The notes beneath the pieces were generated by a model. That model was not told the DNA's origin, searched no databases, and saw only the letters and a program-made list of their open reading frames with translations. The position numbers and the translations under genes were made by a program. 64,000 nt of DNA, taken from assembly GCF_904846035.1 (NCBI RefSeq), contig NZ_CAJGYT010000001.1:496001-560000 (forward strand), in the 5' to 3' direction. Below, piece after piece: positions 1 to 8,309 of the stretch. Position 1 is the stretch's first letter; each line of letters begins with the position of its first letter. The stretch comes from Psychrobacter aestuarii (GTDB taxonomy: Bacteria > Pseudomonadota > Gammaproteobacteria > Pseudomonadales > Moraxellaceae).

Positions 1-310
1 TCACCAGTGCGCCATTGTTGGGATTGGTCAGCTCAAGTCCTGTAAACAGGCAGATATTTAGCCCGCCGATACCCACCATCGATACGGTGATTGCCGCCAG
101 CCACTGCCGAGCGCTCAGCTTTGGTATGGGTGTACGCCGCCACAGAAAATACAACCCGATAGAGACTGCCGCCAAACCAAAGCGCCATAAAATCAAGGTC
201 AAGGCATGTACTTCTGTCAGCGCGTGCTTGCCTATTGGAAAGGTCGCGCCCCAAAACGCCGTGCAGATAAGCAGTAGGACGATGGCTTTGATAGTCTCTG
301 AGAAGTACAT
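1..310 (-). CDS. EamA/DMT-family membrane transporter, N-terminal part (cut by window edge)
   Basis: The reverse strand reads from an ATG at 310 through the left edge without a stop, giving about 103 residues. It begins MYFSETIKAIVLLLICTAFWGATF-like, continues with hydrophobic helices and has the FWG..FPIGK signature of the EamA (DMT) family of metabolite exporters, so it should be an inner-membrane protein of about 10 helices when complete. A strong AAGGAGG ribosome site lies five bases before the ATG. The gene is divergent from the LysR gene at 401, which is the usual arrangement for a regulator and its exporter. The substrate cannot be told. Confidence 0.8.
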   Translation of the reverse strand, partial: MYFSETIKAIVLLLICTAFWGATFPIGKHALTEVHALTLILWRFGLAAVSIGLYFLWRRTPIPKLSARQWLAAITVSMVGIGGLNICLFTGLELTNPNNGALV

Positions 311-400
311 CGTACCCTCCTTTCTTAACGTAGATGCCACCTAGTCTATAGGTTTTATTTATGATATAAATATGCAAAAATAAAATCATACCTTTTATAT

Positions 401-1291
401 ATGAAACTTAATTGCTCATTAGATGATTTATACAGCTTTTGCATGGTCGCTAAGTATGCAAGCTTTACCCAAGCGGCGCACGCTTTGGATATGCCGCTAT
501 CAACGCTCAGTCGGCGTATCGCACATCTTGAAAATCAGCTGAACGTCACCCTGCTGCACCGAGACGCGCACCGTGTGCAGCTGACTTATGAGGGTCAGCT
601 GTATTATCAAAAGAGCACAGGCTGGTTTGAGCAGCTCTCAAGTACCGTCGGCTGCCTGCAACAAAACACGCAGCAAGCCTCGGGCTTGATTCGCGTTACC
701 GCCCCGATTAACTTGACGCAAAGCAGTCTTGCGCCTCTGTTTAATGATTTTTTGCACACCTATCCTGACATTCAGCTCGATTTGCGCCTGTCCAATCGGC
801 ATTTAGACATCGAAGAGGACGCTATTGACGTGGCGTTTCGTGTCGGCGAGCATAGCCATGCTGACTGGGTCGGGCGCGCACTATACCCCATTCAGATGAT
901 TATTTGTAGTGCGCCGACGCTTATCAATGACCATCTGCGCGCCCCTGAAGACTTGGCAGCGCTGCCCAAAGTGGTGATGTATCCGATACTGCCGCGCCCG
1001 CTTGAGCATATCGTCTCAGGCGAGCGCTGCGCCTTTGCCAATACGGACAATGTACGGATGTGGGTCAATGACCTAGACGTCCTAACGCAAGCGGTCATTG
1101 CTGGCGTGGGCATCGGTCTGGTGCCCGACTACATTGCCAAGCCCTTGATAGCGGCAGGCAAGATGGTGCATGTGTTGCCTGAGTGGCGCAATCAGCCGCG
1201 CGTCTGTCATATGCTCTACCGTCATCGAGACCATATCCCGCACCGCGTGCGCCTGTTTATTGACTTTATACTTGAGCGTTTTGATGCCTGA
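401..1291 (+). CDS. LysR-family transcriptional regulator
   Basis: 296 residues, the normal LysR length. Residues 1-60 form the winged helix-turn-helix (FTQAAHALDMPLSTLSRRIAHLE), followed by a linker helix and a periplasmic-binding-protein-like effector domain (about 90-296) with the typical DLRLSNRHLDIEEDAIDVAFRVG stretch. It should bind DNA in the 311-400 gap and control the divergent EamA exporter; that pairing is inference from layout. No clear Shine-Dalgarno is seen before the ATG. It resembles the large CrgA/AaeR-like branch of LysR proteins, whose members usually sense small aromatic or acid ligands; the effector is unknown. Confidence 0.9.
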   Translation: MKLNCSLDDLYSFCMVAKYASFTQAAHALDMPLSTLSRRIAHLENQLNVTLLHRDAHRVQLTYEGQLYYQKSTGWFEQLSSTVGCLQQNTQQASGLIRVTAPINLTQSSLAPLFNDFLHTYPDIQLDLRLSNRHLDIEEDAIDVAFRVGEHSHADWVGRALYPIQMIICSAPTLINDHLRAPEDLAALPKVVMYPILPRPLEHIVSGERCAFANTDNVRMWVNDLDVLTQAVIAGVGIGLVPDYIAKPLIAAGKMVHVLPEWRNQPRVCHMLYRHRDHIPHRVRLFIDFILERFDA

Positions 1292-1426
1292 TGTGTTACC
1301 CTTTGCCGTAATCACGCAGGCCTTTGGCGTACAGCCGTGATGCTCTGACGCATCAGCATCCGTTACCCAAAACCGCCGCAACATCTGATATCCGCCCCTT
1401 GCACGAACGATAGGACAAAGACACTT

Positions 1427-2290
1427 ATGGTAGCCGCTGCCAACCCTAATGGTCAGACCACAGACACCGAGACTGCGCCCGTACGCTTTATTGACATGCC
1501 CATTTTGTTTGATGCGCTTGCATTACAGACATTGCCAATCGCCATTCAGCAGCAGATTGCGGCGGTCGATGATTGCCTGCCGCAGACCCAATGCGGTCTG
1601 TGCGAGCATCCTGACGGCTGCTTGCCTTATGCTGCCGCCATCGTGACCGAGGGCGAAGTGCACAATAAATGCGTGCCGGGCGGTCAGCCTGTTACCGATG
1701 CCATCGCCCGCGTTCTAGACCGTGCGCCCACACTGGACGCCGCGCCCTCCAAGTGGTCTGTCGATACGGACACGGGTCGTCCGCACGAGGTGCGTGCCAT
1801 CATTCGTGAAGATGAGTGCATCGGCTGCACCAAGTGCATCCCCGCCTGCCCAGTCGATGCCATCATCGGCACGGGCAAGCACATGCACAGCATCATGACC
1901 GACCTCTGTACAGGCTGCGAGCTGTGCCTTGCGCCTTGTCCTGTGGACTGTATCGACTTGGTGCCCATCAGCCGTGACCTCTCTTTTGAGGCGCGCCAAG
2001 CCGAAGAAGACGCGCTGCGCACCCGCTATCATACCCATCTGCGCCGCGTCACCGAGCAGCTCAGCGACCGCAGCAACACCAAGCCTGTGGTCAGTATGGT
2101 AGAAGCAAAGCTCAATAACGCCACCAATCAAAGCATTGATATCAGCGAAGAGGATGCGCGCAGCACTATTAAAGCGGCCAAACTGCGCAGCCAAATTAAA
2201 AAGCTAGAAAAGCAGCTGGCCGTGCGCGCCAACCCACAAAAGGCGCAGCAGCTTGCCGCCTTACAAGACGAGCTGGCACAAGTGACTTAA
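1427..2290 (+). CDS. RnfB/RsxB-like iron-sulfur electron-transfer protein
   Basis: 287 residues. A four-cysteine Fe-S domain comes first ([10 protein letters not shown] with a later Cys in NKCVPGG, about residues 55-90), as in RnfB. Two ferredoxin-type [4Fe-4S] motifs follow ([12 protein letters not shown] and [12 protein letters not shown], about 135-180). The C-terminal third is rich in Lys, Ala, Glu and Gln and is probably a coiled coil. The N-terminal membrane helix of canonical RnfB is missing and no other rnf genes are present, so this is a stand-alone soluble version. It lies just upstream of nth, as rsx genes do in enterobacteria. A role in feeding electrons to Fe-S or redox proteins is inference. 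An AGGAC site precedes the ATG. Confidence 0.85.
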   Translation: MVAAANPNGQTTDTETAPVRFIDMPILFDALALQTLPIAIQQQIAAVDDCLPQTQCGLCEHPDGCLPYAAAIVTEGEVHNKCVPGGQPVTDAIARVLDRAPTLDAAPSKWSVDTDTGRPHEVRAIIREDECIGCTKCIPACPVDAIIGTGKHMHSIMTDLCTGCELCLAPCPVDCIDLVPISRDLSFEARQAEEDALRTRYHTHLRRVTEQLSDRSNTKPVVSMVEAKLNNATNQSIDISEEDARSTIKAAKLRSQIKKLEKQLAVRANPQKAQQLAALQDELAQVT

Positions 2291-2317
2291 GCCGCTGACA
2301 ACTTTAAAAGCCTTCTT

Positions 2318-2356
2318 GCATAAAAAAACGCTGATTTATCACGCCGTTTTTTATGC
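2318..2356 (+). terminator. Inverted repeat between the rnfB-like gene and nth
   Basis: The arms at 2318-2330 and 2345-2356 (gcataaaaaaacg and cgttttttatgc) are complementary apart from one extra A. The right arm carries six Ts, so it can act as an intrinsic terminator in either direction and would partly separate nth from the gene before it. Confidence 0.55.
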
Positions 2357-2404
2357 TATTTTTGACATACCTTATGATGAATAATAACCAAACAGCCCAA
2401 TGCC

Positions 2405-3100
2405 ATGAGTAAAACTGTCCGTCACAAAACCGCCGAGACCCCGCCATCACGCCGCATGCCCAATCGCGCAGTGACGCCGTTTTTTGAAAAGCTGGCCGCG
2501 ACCATTGATGCGCCTGTCACCGAGCTTAATTACCACAGCAATTTTGAGCTGCTCATCGCCGTGATTTTATCCGCGCAAGCGACCGACGTCAGCGTCAATA
2601 TCGCCACCGACCAGCTGTATCCTATTGCCAACACGCCTGAGGCGATACTGGCGCTTGGTGAAGACGGCTTAAAAAATTATATTAAAAACATTGGCTTATA
2701 CAACACCAAAGCCAAAAACGTCATCAAAACCTGCCGCGACTTGATTGATAAGTTTGACGGCATCGTTCCTGATAACCGCAAAGACCTAGAGTCCTTGGCG
2801 GGCGTGGGACGCAAGACGGCAAACGTGGTGCTAAATACCGCCTTTGGGCAGCCCACCATGGCGGTCGATACGCATATCTTTCGCGTGGGCAATCGTACAG
2901 GACTTGCCACAGGCAAAACCGTACGCATCGTAGAAGACAAGCTGGTTGAGCGCATTCCTGAGGCGTACATGCTAGACGCGCATCATTACCTCATACTGCA
3001 CGGGCGCTATACTTGCCAAGCGCGAACGCCCAAGTGCGGCGCGTGTCCTGTGTATATGGAGTGTATGTTCAAGGACAAAGCCGACTTTGCCACCCAATAA
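2405..3100 (+). CDS. nth: Endonuclease III (DNA glycosylase/AP lyase)
   Basis: 231 residues, slightly longer than E. coli Nth (211) because of an N-terminal tail of about 20 residues. It removes oxidised pyrimidines and cuts abasic sites in base excision repair. The helix-hairpin-helix LAGVGRKTANVVL (about 130-142) supplies the catalytic Lys, followed by the catalytic Asp in MAVDTHIFRV. The C-terminal [4Fe-4S] loop has the Cys-X6-Cys-X2-Cys-X5-Cys spacing (CQARTPKCGACPVYMEC). The neighbouring Fe-S protein is compatible with a linked role. The first in-frame ATG was taken as the start. Confidence 0.96.
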   Translation: MSKTVRHKTAETPPSRRMPNRAVTPFFEKLAATIDAPVTELNYHSNFELLIAVILSAQATDVSVNIATDQLYPIANTPEAILALGEDGLKNYIKNIGLYNTKAKNVIKTCRDLIDKFDGIVPDNRKDLESLAGVGRKTANVVLNTAFGQPTMAVDTHIFRVGNRTGLATGKTVRIVEDKLVERIPEAYMLDAHHYLILHGRYTCQARTPKCGACPVYMECMFKDKADFATQ

Positions 3101-3105
3101 ACCAC

Positions 3106-3146
3106 GTGAGCTGAATCCTACTTAGCGTAAGCTAAAGGTTGCTCAC
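3106..3146 (+). other. Hairpin with GUAA tetraloop between nth and metK
   Basis: An outer stem gtgagc/gctcac (3106-3111 with 3141-3146) encloses an inner stem ttagc/gctaa (3122-3126 with 3131-3135) closed by a GTAA tetraloop. No strong T-run follows, so it is a weak terminator for nth at best. It may belong to the structured metK upstream region. Confidence 0.4.
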
Positions 3147-3195
3147 TAGAGTTTTGCCCCGTTTCAAGGTAGAATAAGCCTATTTTTCTATTACA

Positions 3196-3260
3196 GTAGG
3201 TCGTCTGGGTCACCGCGCCACACCGACTCTGGCGCGCTCATATTGCCCCCAGTCACCTAC
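3196..3260 (+). ncRNA. Structured RNA element in the metK leader (candidate cis-regulator)
   Basis: Three nested helices are visible: gtaggt/acctac (3196-3201 with 3255-3260), ctggg/cccag (3205-3209 with 3248-3252) and cgcgcca/tggcgcg (3214-3220 with 3230-3236, nine-base loop). A possible -10 box, tagaat at 3170-3175, would put the RNA start near 3182, so the element would sit at the very 5' end of a leader of about 200 bases in front of metK. Its position in front of S-adenosylmethionine synthetase suggests control by SAM or a relative, but the consensus of known SAM or SAH riboswitches is not recognised here. Function is inference. Confidence 0.5.
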
Positions 3261-3378
3261 GCTTGCAGTATCCACGAACACAACGTACCAAAGTCCCGAC
3301 CTGCCGCGTCGCCCATCGGCGCTGCGTTTTTGTATCGTGTGTTTTTTCTCATTATTGATTCAACTAAGCGACTCCACT

Positions 3379-4545
3379 ATGCGTGACTACAATCTATTTA
3401 CTTCTGAATCCGTAAGCGAAGGTCATCCTGACAAAATGGCTGACCAAATCTCTGACGCCTTGCTTGATGCCATCTTGCGCGAAGATTTACACGCGCGCGT
3501 GGCCTGTGAGACGTTGGTCAAAACTGGGGCGGTGATCTTGGCAGGTGAGATTACCACCTCTGCCAACATCGACATCGAGCGTATCGTCCGTGACACGGTC
3601 AATGGCATCGGTTATCACCACTCAGACCTAGGTTTTGACGGCGAGACCTGCGCGGTGATTAATATGATTGGCAAGCAGTCGCCTGAGATTGCCCAAGGTG
3701 TGGATCGCAGCAAGCCTGAAGAACAAGGCGCAGGCGACCAAGGCTTGATGTTCGGCTATGCCAGTAATGAAACTGACGTCCTGATGCCTGCACCGATTGA
3801 GTTTGCGCATCGCTTGATGGAGCGTCAATCTGAGCTGCGCCGTTCAGGCGAGCTGCCATGGTTACGTCCTGATGCCAAAGCACAGGTCACCCTAAAATAC
3901 GACGGCAACGCACCCGCCGCGATTGATGCTGTGGTACTCTCAACCCAGCACGACCCAAGCATCTCGCAAAAAGACTTGCAAGAAGCGGTCATGGAATCCA
4001 TCATCAAACACGTGATTCCTGCCAACCTATTACACGCCGATACCCGCTATCACATCAACCCAACGGGCAAATTCGTCATCGGCGGTCCTGTTGGCGATGC
4101 AGGTTTGACAGGTCGTAAAATCATCGTTGATACCTACGGCGGTATGGCACGTCACGGTGGTGGGGCATTTAGTGGTAAAGACCCTTCAAAGGTTGACCGC
4201 AGTGCCGCCTACGCCGTGCGTTATGTCGCCAAAAACATCGTCGCCGCAGGTCTTGCTGAGCGCTGTGAAGTGCAAGTCAGCTACGCTATCGGCGTTGCTG
4301 AACCCACCTCAATCTCGGTCAATACCTTTGGTACGAGCAAAGTCAGCAATGACGAGATTATTCGCCTGATTCGTACGCACTTTGACTTGCGTCCTTACGG
4401 CATCACGCGTATGCTCAATCTCCTTCAGCCCATGTATCAAAAGACCGCCACGTTCGGGCATTTCGGACGTGTCGGCTCTGAAACTGAATTCACATGGGAA
4501 AAAACCGACAAAGCCGATCTCTTAAGAGCAGACGCTGGACTATAA
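3379..4545 (+). CDS. metK: S-adenosylmethionine synthetase (methionine adenosyltransferase)
   Basis: Starting at [19 protein letters not shown] the protein has 388 residues, the usual length; an in-frame ATG at 3337 would add 14 residues not found in the family. It makes S-adenosylmethionine from ATP and methionine in the cytoplasm. Visible signatures are GHPDK near the N-terminus, the [12 protein letters not shown] loop (about 115) and [19 protein letters not shown] (about 260). The structured leader upstream is the likely regulatory element. The DUF3144 gene follows 20 bases downstream and is probably co-transcribed. Confidence 0.97.
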   Translation: MRDYNLFTSESVSEGHPDKMADQISDALLDAILREDLHARVACETLVKTGAVILAGEITTSANIDIERIVRDTVNGIGYHHSDLGFDGETCAVINMIGKQSPEIAQGVDRSKPEEQGAGDQGLMFGYASNETDVLMPAPIEFAHRLMERQSELRRSGELPWLRPDAKAQVTLKYDGNAPAAIDAVVLSTQHDPSISQKDLQEAVMESIIKHVIPANLLHADTRYHINPTGKFVIGGPVGDAGLTGRKIIVDTYGGMARHGGGAFSGKDPSKVDRSAAYAVRYVAKNIVAAGLAERCEVQVSYAIGVAEPTSISVNTFGTSKVSNDEIIRLIRTHFDLRPYGITRMLNLLQPMYQKTATFGHFGRVGSETEFTWEKTDKADLLRADAGL

Positions 4546-4565
4546 TCATCGCTTAGGAGCATGTT

Positions 4566-4904
4566 ATGTCTCAAGACAACAACAGCAACATTGAAATCAC
4601 CCCTGAAATGCAAGCTTTTTATCAGCGTGCTGATGCCATCATTGCTTTGGCGAACAATCAGCTTGGTCCTGATGCGCACTCAGGTCAAGTGGGCGCATCA
4701 TTACTGTATGCCGCGGCACGCTACAGCGCTTCGGTTGCGTCTATCGGCTTTGTTAAAGGCGATGACTTTGCTAAAGAAAAAGAAGACATCATCGAGTTTT
4801 ATGTCAAGCAGTATCGTCAAATGCTGAGCGACAACCTTACCGATTATGCGCAAAACTTTGAAAAGTACATCCAGCTGAATAAAGCGGATGGCGAGGCAGA
4901 ATAA
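4566..4904 (+). CDS. DUF3144 domain protein
   Basis: 112 residues covering a single DUF3144 domain (YQRADAIIALANNQL near residue 20, then a mostly helical body). An AGGAGC ribosome site precedes the ATG. The protein is acidic and soluble, without signal peptide or membrane segment. It sits 20 bases after metK and before a strong terminator, so it should be co-expressed with metK. The biochemical function of the family is unknown. Confidence 0.8.
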   Translation: MSQDNNSNIEITPEMQAFYQRADAIIALANNQLGPDAHSGQVGASLLYAAARYSASVASIGFVKGDDFAKEKEDIIEFYVKQYRQMLSDNLTDYAQNFEKYIQLNKADGEAE

Positions 4905-4950
4905 ATAACGCTATTTGAGCAGCATTTGCCAAATACGTTATGCCCAACAA

Positions 4951-4985
4951 AAAAAGCCCCAGTTCTCGGACTGGGGCTTTTTTTA
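4951..4985. terminator. Bidirectional intrinsic terminator between DUF3144 and BCCT genes
   Basis: A perfect hairpin, aaaaagccccagt and actggggcttttt with a six-base loop, is flanked by A and T runs. It serves both the metK operon (plus) and the convergent transporter gene (minus). Confidence 0.9.
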
Positions 4986-5004
4986 TTTGAATGAATACAG
5001 ATTA

Positions 5005-6633
5005 TCAATCACCTTTCACAATCTTTGGTGGACCTTTAAGCAGATGCTCATCCACAAACTCATTGGCTGAGTTGTGCTCAGCAGACTCATCGGTAATATA
5101 GCGCTGCTGATTGCGATACAGTATCAATCGGTCACGACCTAAGCCGCGCAGCAAGGCATACATAATCACAAAGATAACCAAAGCGAACGGCAAGCCTGCG
5201 ATAATCGCGGCGGACTGTAGTGCTGCCAAGCCCCCTGCCGCAAGTAAAATAGCAGCAATTGCGCCTTCGGTCAGTGCCCAAAATAGGCGCTGAATTTTTG
5301 GTGGATTGGTATCGCCGCCCGCAGTCAGCATATCAATGACAAAACTTGCCGAATCTGACGAGGTCACAAACCACAGAACAATCATGACCACAATCATCAT
5401 CGTAATCGGCTGCGCTAGCGGATAGTATTCGACCAGCTTAAATATCGCGCTGCCTGTATCTTCTTGCACCGCCGCTATCAGACCAGGGTCACCGAGCAGT
5501 TCCATGTGGATGCCCACACCGCCGAACGTCGTGAACCAAAAGAACAAAATGGTCATTGGGATTAATAGCACACCCCAAATAAACTCACGGATGGTACGAC
5601 CACGGCTGATACGGGCGATGAACACACCAACGAATGGCGACCAGCTGACCCACCATGCCCAGTAAAATATCGTCCATGCGCTGCGCCAATCGCTGTCGCC
5701 ATACGCCTCACCCCATGTGCCGAGCGGGATAATCGAGGTCACATAGTTGCCGATATTCTCTAAAAAGCTGTCAAAAATAAACAGCGTCGGACCAAGCACC
5801 AGCATAAACAGCAATAAAATTACGGTCAGACCGATGTTGATATCACTTAAGCGCTTGATACCTTTGTCCAAGCCCATCATCACAGACATGGAGGCGAGTG
5901 CGGTAATAAAGGCAATCAGCGCAAACTGGATATTGAGGCTATCAGGAACGCCAAATAAATTGGTCAAGCCTGAGTTAATCTGCATCACACCCAGACCCAG
6001 CGAGGTCACAACGCCGAACATCGTACCGAACACGGCCAAGATATCGACCGTATGCCCCCAGCCGCCGTAAATCTTTTTACCAAGCAGGGGATATAAAGTT
6101 GAGCGAATTGATAACGGCAAACCACGACGAAAGTGAAAATACGCCAGTGCCAATGCCACGATGGTGTATAAACCCCAAGCGTGTAGCCCCCAGTGCATGA
6201 AGGAGATGCTCATGGCCTGCTTAGCAGATTCAATGCTTTCAGCCTCGCCCATGGGCGGTGCCATAAAATGATACAACGGCTCGGCTGTGCCCCAGTAAAC
6301 GAGACCAATACCGATACCTGCTGAAAACAGCATCCCAATCCAAGATATCAAACTGTACTGCGGGGTTTCTGTCTGCGCCCCTAAGCGGATATCACCATAG
6401 CGACTCATCGCCAGGTAAATACATAAACCGAGCGCCACGTTGACTAAGATGACGAACAACCAGCCAAACTTGTGGGTAATAAAATTCTGTAACGCGTCAA
6501 ATAAAGTCCCTGCCTGCTCTGTAAATAGCGCACCGAAAATGATAAAACCAACGATGACGATGCTTGAGACAATAAAGACAGGCTTGCTAACTCTTGGAAA
6601 TGGTCCTAAGCGACCAACTTTGACATGATCCAT
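5005..6633 (-). CDS. BCCT-family betaine/carnitine/choline transporter
   Basis: 542 residues with about 12 hydrophobic helices. The BCCT signatures are present: a glycine-rich GIGIGLVYWGTAEPLYHF segment (about 104-121), the tryptophan-rich WAWWVSWSPFVGVFIARISRG (about 323-343) and SDSASFVIDMLT. BCCT carriers import glycine betaine, choline, carnitine or ectoine with Na+ or H+, commonly for osmoprotection. The C-terminal tail is short (about 40 residues), unlike the long osmosensing tails of BetP-type members. It is convergent with the metK operon. The exact substrate cannot be read from sequence. Confidence 0.93.
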   Translation of the reverse strand: MDHVKVGRLGPFPRVSKPVFIVSSIVIVGFIIFGALFTEQAGTLFDALQNFITHKFGWLFVILVNVALGLCIYLAMSRYGDIRLGAQTETPQYSLISWIGMLFSAGIGIGLVYWGTAEPLYHFMAPPMGEAESIESAKQAMSISFMHWGLHAWGLYTIVALALAYFHFRRGLPLSIRSTLYPLLGKKIYGGWGHTVDILAVFGTMFGVVTSLGLGVMQINSGLTNLFGVPDSLNIQFALIAFITALASMSVMMGLDKGIKRLSDINIGLTVILLLFMLVLGPTLFIFDSFLENIGNYVTSIIPLGTWGEAYGDSDWRSAWTIFYWAWWVSWSPFVGVFIARISRGRTIREFIWGVLLIPMTILFFWFTTFGGVGIHMELLGDPGLIAAVQEDTGSAIFKLVEYYPLAQPITMMIVVMIVLWFVTSSDSASFVIDMLTAGGDTNPPKIQRLFWALTEGAIAAILLAAGGLAALQSAAIIAGLPFALVIFVIMYALLRGLGRDRLILYRNQQRYITDESAEHNSANEFVDEHLLKGPPKIVKGD

Positions 6634-6735
6634 AGCTTCTCTCTATTATGCGGGGGGACACCATAACAAGATAACCCAGAACTATCAAATTTGCTTAGGA
6701 CTTGTAAAGCTTTAACAACGTTAGTTACAGTGCGT

Positions 6736-8127
6736 TTACTCAGGCAATAAACGAAGTAACCGACCATCAGAGCCGTCTTCTAGCACCCAGACCATGCCAT
6801 CGACACTCAGTACACTGCGAATGCGCTCGCCCATATCGTAGCGATAGCGCTCTTTTGCTTGTGCATCTCGTGCATTCTCATCGGTTGGAATACTGACCAC
6901 CACCAGTGATTTGGACGACAGTCCACTGATGAGCATGTTGTTTTGCCATGCGGGGAAGTCTTTTTGCGCACCTGCTTGATAAAAACTCATAGAAGCGGGC
7001 GAGATGACAGGCGTCCATGAAGTCTGCGGCGCGGTAAAATCAGGACGCGTACTGTGGTCAGGAATATCAATACCTGAATAATTGCGCCCATTGGACACCA
7101 CAGGCCAGCCGTAGTTGTTGCCTTTTTCAATGAGGTTAAACTCATCACCACCACGCGGTCCCATCTCATGCGCCCACAATCGCCCTGCGTCATCAAACTG
7201 CATGCCCAAGACGTTGCGGTGCCCAAGCGTCCAGATTTGGGCACTTATTGATTGCGGCGTTGTACTCTTGTTTTTGTTTGCACTGTCAGCGTTTGCTTGC
7301 GCGTTACTTGCTGCTTTCACAAAGGGATTGTCCGCAGGAATACTGCCATCAGGGTTGAGACGGACAATTTTACCCAAGTTCGCGTTCATATCTTGTGCGG
7401 GGGTCTTTTTTTGGCGCTCGCCTGAGCTGATGTATAGGTATTGTCCATCAGGAGAAAACAGGAGGCGATGACTGTAATGCCCTTGTCCTGAGATTTTCGG
7501 CACTTGCTGCCAGATGCGGCGGATTTTGGTCAGCTTTGGAGAGGTGGTGTCCAAGTCGCTGAGCGTCGTTTTAATCACTACTGCGCCATATTTGTCATCA
7601 TTAGCATCTTTTTCCACGTAGCTTAAATAGATGGCATTGGTGGTGGCGAAGTCTGGCGCGAGCGTGACATCGCCGAGTCCCCCTTGTCCACCATAGGCGA
7701 CTTTAGGCACGCCTGCCACCCGATGCTTGACCCCTGTCGCGGTATCCACAACGAACAGGTTGCCACTTTTTTCAGTGACCAATAGCCTTGGCGCAGGGTC
7801 AGTGTCAGTAGGCAGGGCGGTCATTGCCCACGGCTCATCAAAGGTAGCAATGGCTTTGGTGGTAAAGGCGGGTTTTTGTGCCGTATCTTGCGCGCTACTC
7901 GTTTGCGCGTTGGCTTTGGTGCTGTTGTCGCTATTGCTGTCTGTGGCTGTCGCGGTGTTGGTATTCGTCATTGCTGCATCGGTGGTTGCGCGGCTTTGCG
8001 CATCTGTACTGCTCGCCACGCTACTGGCGGTACTCGCTTCACTGGGCGTATTGTTGGAGCAGGATAGAACGCCGAACAGCATTACCCCTACTGTCATACT
8101 TGCCAAAGGAAATTTTTGCGTTGCCAT
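6736..8127 (-). CDS. PQQ-dependent aldose sugar dehydrogenase-like lipoprotein (YliI/GSDH family)
   Basis: 463 residues from the ATG at 8127, which has an AGGGGCAGG ribosome site; an ATG at 8145 is less well placed. A signal peptide ends in the lipobox VLSC (about residues 19-22), then comes a long Ser/Thr/Ala linker (about 25-85), then a six-bladed beta-propeller. Propeller motifs include GGLGDVTLAPDF, SHRLLFSPDG, RLNPDGSIPADNPF and WAHEMGPRGGDEFNLI, typical of GSDH/YliI enzymes that oxidise aldoses with pyrroloquinoline quinone. It is probably outer-membrane anchored facing the periplasm. No PQQ synthesis gene is in the window. Confidence 0.87.
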   Translation of the reverse strand: MATQKFPLASMTVGVMLFGVLSCSNNTPSEASTASSVASSTDAQSRATTDAAMTNTNTATATDSNSDNSTKANAQTSSAQDTAQKPAFTTKAIATFDEPWAMTALPTDTDPAPRLLVTEKSGNLFVVDTATGVKHRVAGVPKVAYGGQGGLGDVTLAPDFATTNAIYLSYVEKDANDDKYGAVVIKTTLSDLDTTSPKLTKIRRIWQQVPKISGQGHYSHRLLFSPDGQYLYISSGERQKKTPAQDMNANLGKIVRLNPDGSIPADNPFVKAASNAQANADSANKNKSTTPQSISAQIWTLGHRNVLGMQFDDAGRLWAHEMGPRGGDEFNLIEKGNNYGWPVVSNGRNYSGIDIPDHSTRPDFTAPQTSWTPVISPASMSFYQAGAQKDFPAWQNNMLISGLSSKSLVVVSIPTDENARDAQAKERYRYDMGERIRSVLSVDGMVWVLEDGSDGRLLRLLPE

Positions 8128-8230
8128 ATCCTGCCCCTTATCCATAAAGTATTTTTCTTTTACGTATCATAGCCTTATTGCCTGCACCCTTTCATGCACG
8201 ATGTCGTAGCCTACGTATATAAACGGTAAC

Positions 8231-8264
8231 GAAAAAGCCCCTTATTCATGACGAATAAGGGGCT
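8231..8264 (-). terminator. clpB terminator
   Basis: A 12-bp perfect stem, agccccttattc (8236-8247) with gaataaggggct (8253-8264), is followed on the minus strand by TTTTTC. It ends the clpB transcript. Confidence 0.88.
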
Positions 8265-8309
8265 GCTTTGACAACAAGTGATAAGTTTAAAATAAGCGAT
8301 CAAGGACGA

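Noticed and set aside
2405-3100. rnfB-like and nth read as an rsx operon remnant caused by a deletion
   Set aside because: No fragments of rsxA or rsxC-G are visible around the genes, so decay cannot be supported from this window.
3104-3262. Known SAM-I, SAM-II or SAH riboswitch upstream of metK
   Set aside because: I could not find the conserved core sequences of these classes, so only a generic structured leader is claimed.
7727-8209. A 160-codon plus-strand frame with hydrophobic, Val/Ala-rich sequence opposite the sugar dehydrogenase gene
   Set aside because: It mirrors the Ser/Thr/Ala linker of the lipoprotein on the other strand; the hydrophobicity is a by-product of GC-rich linker codons.
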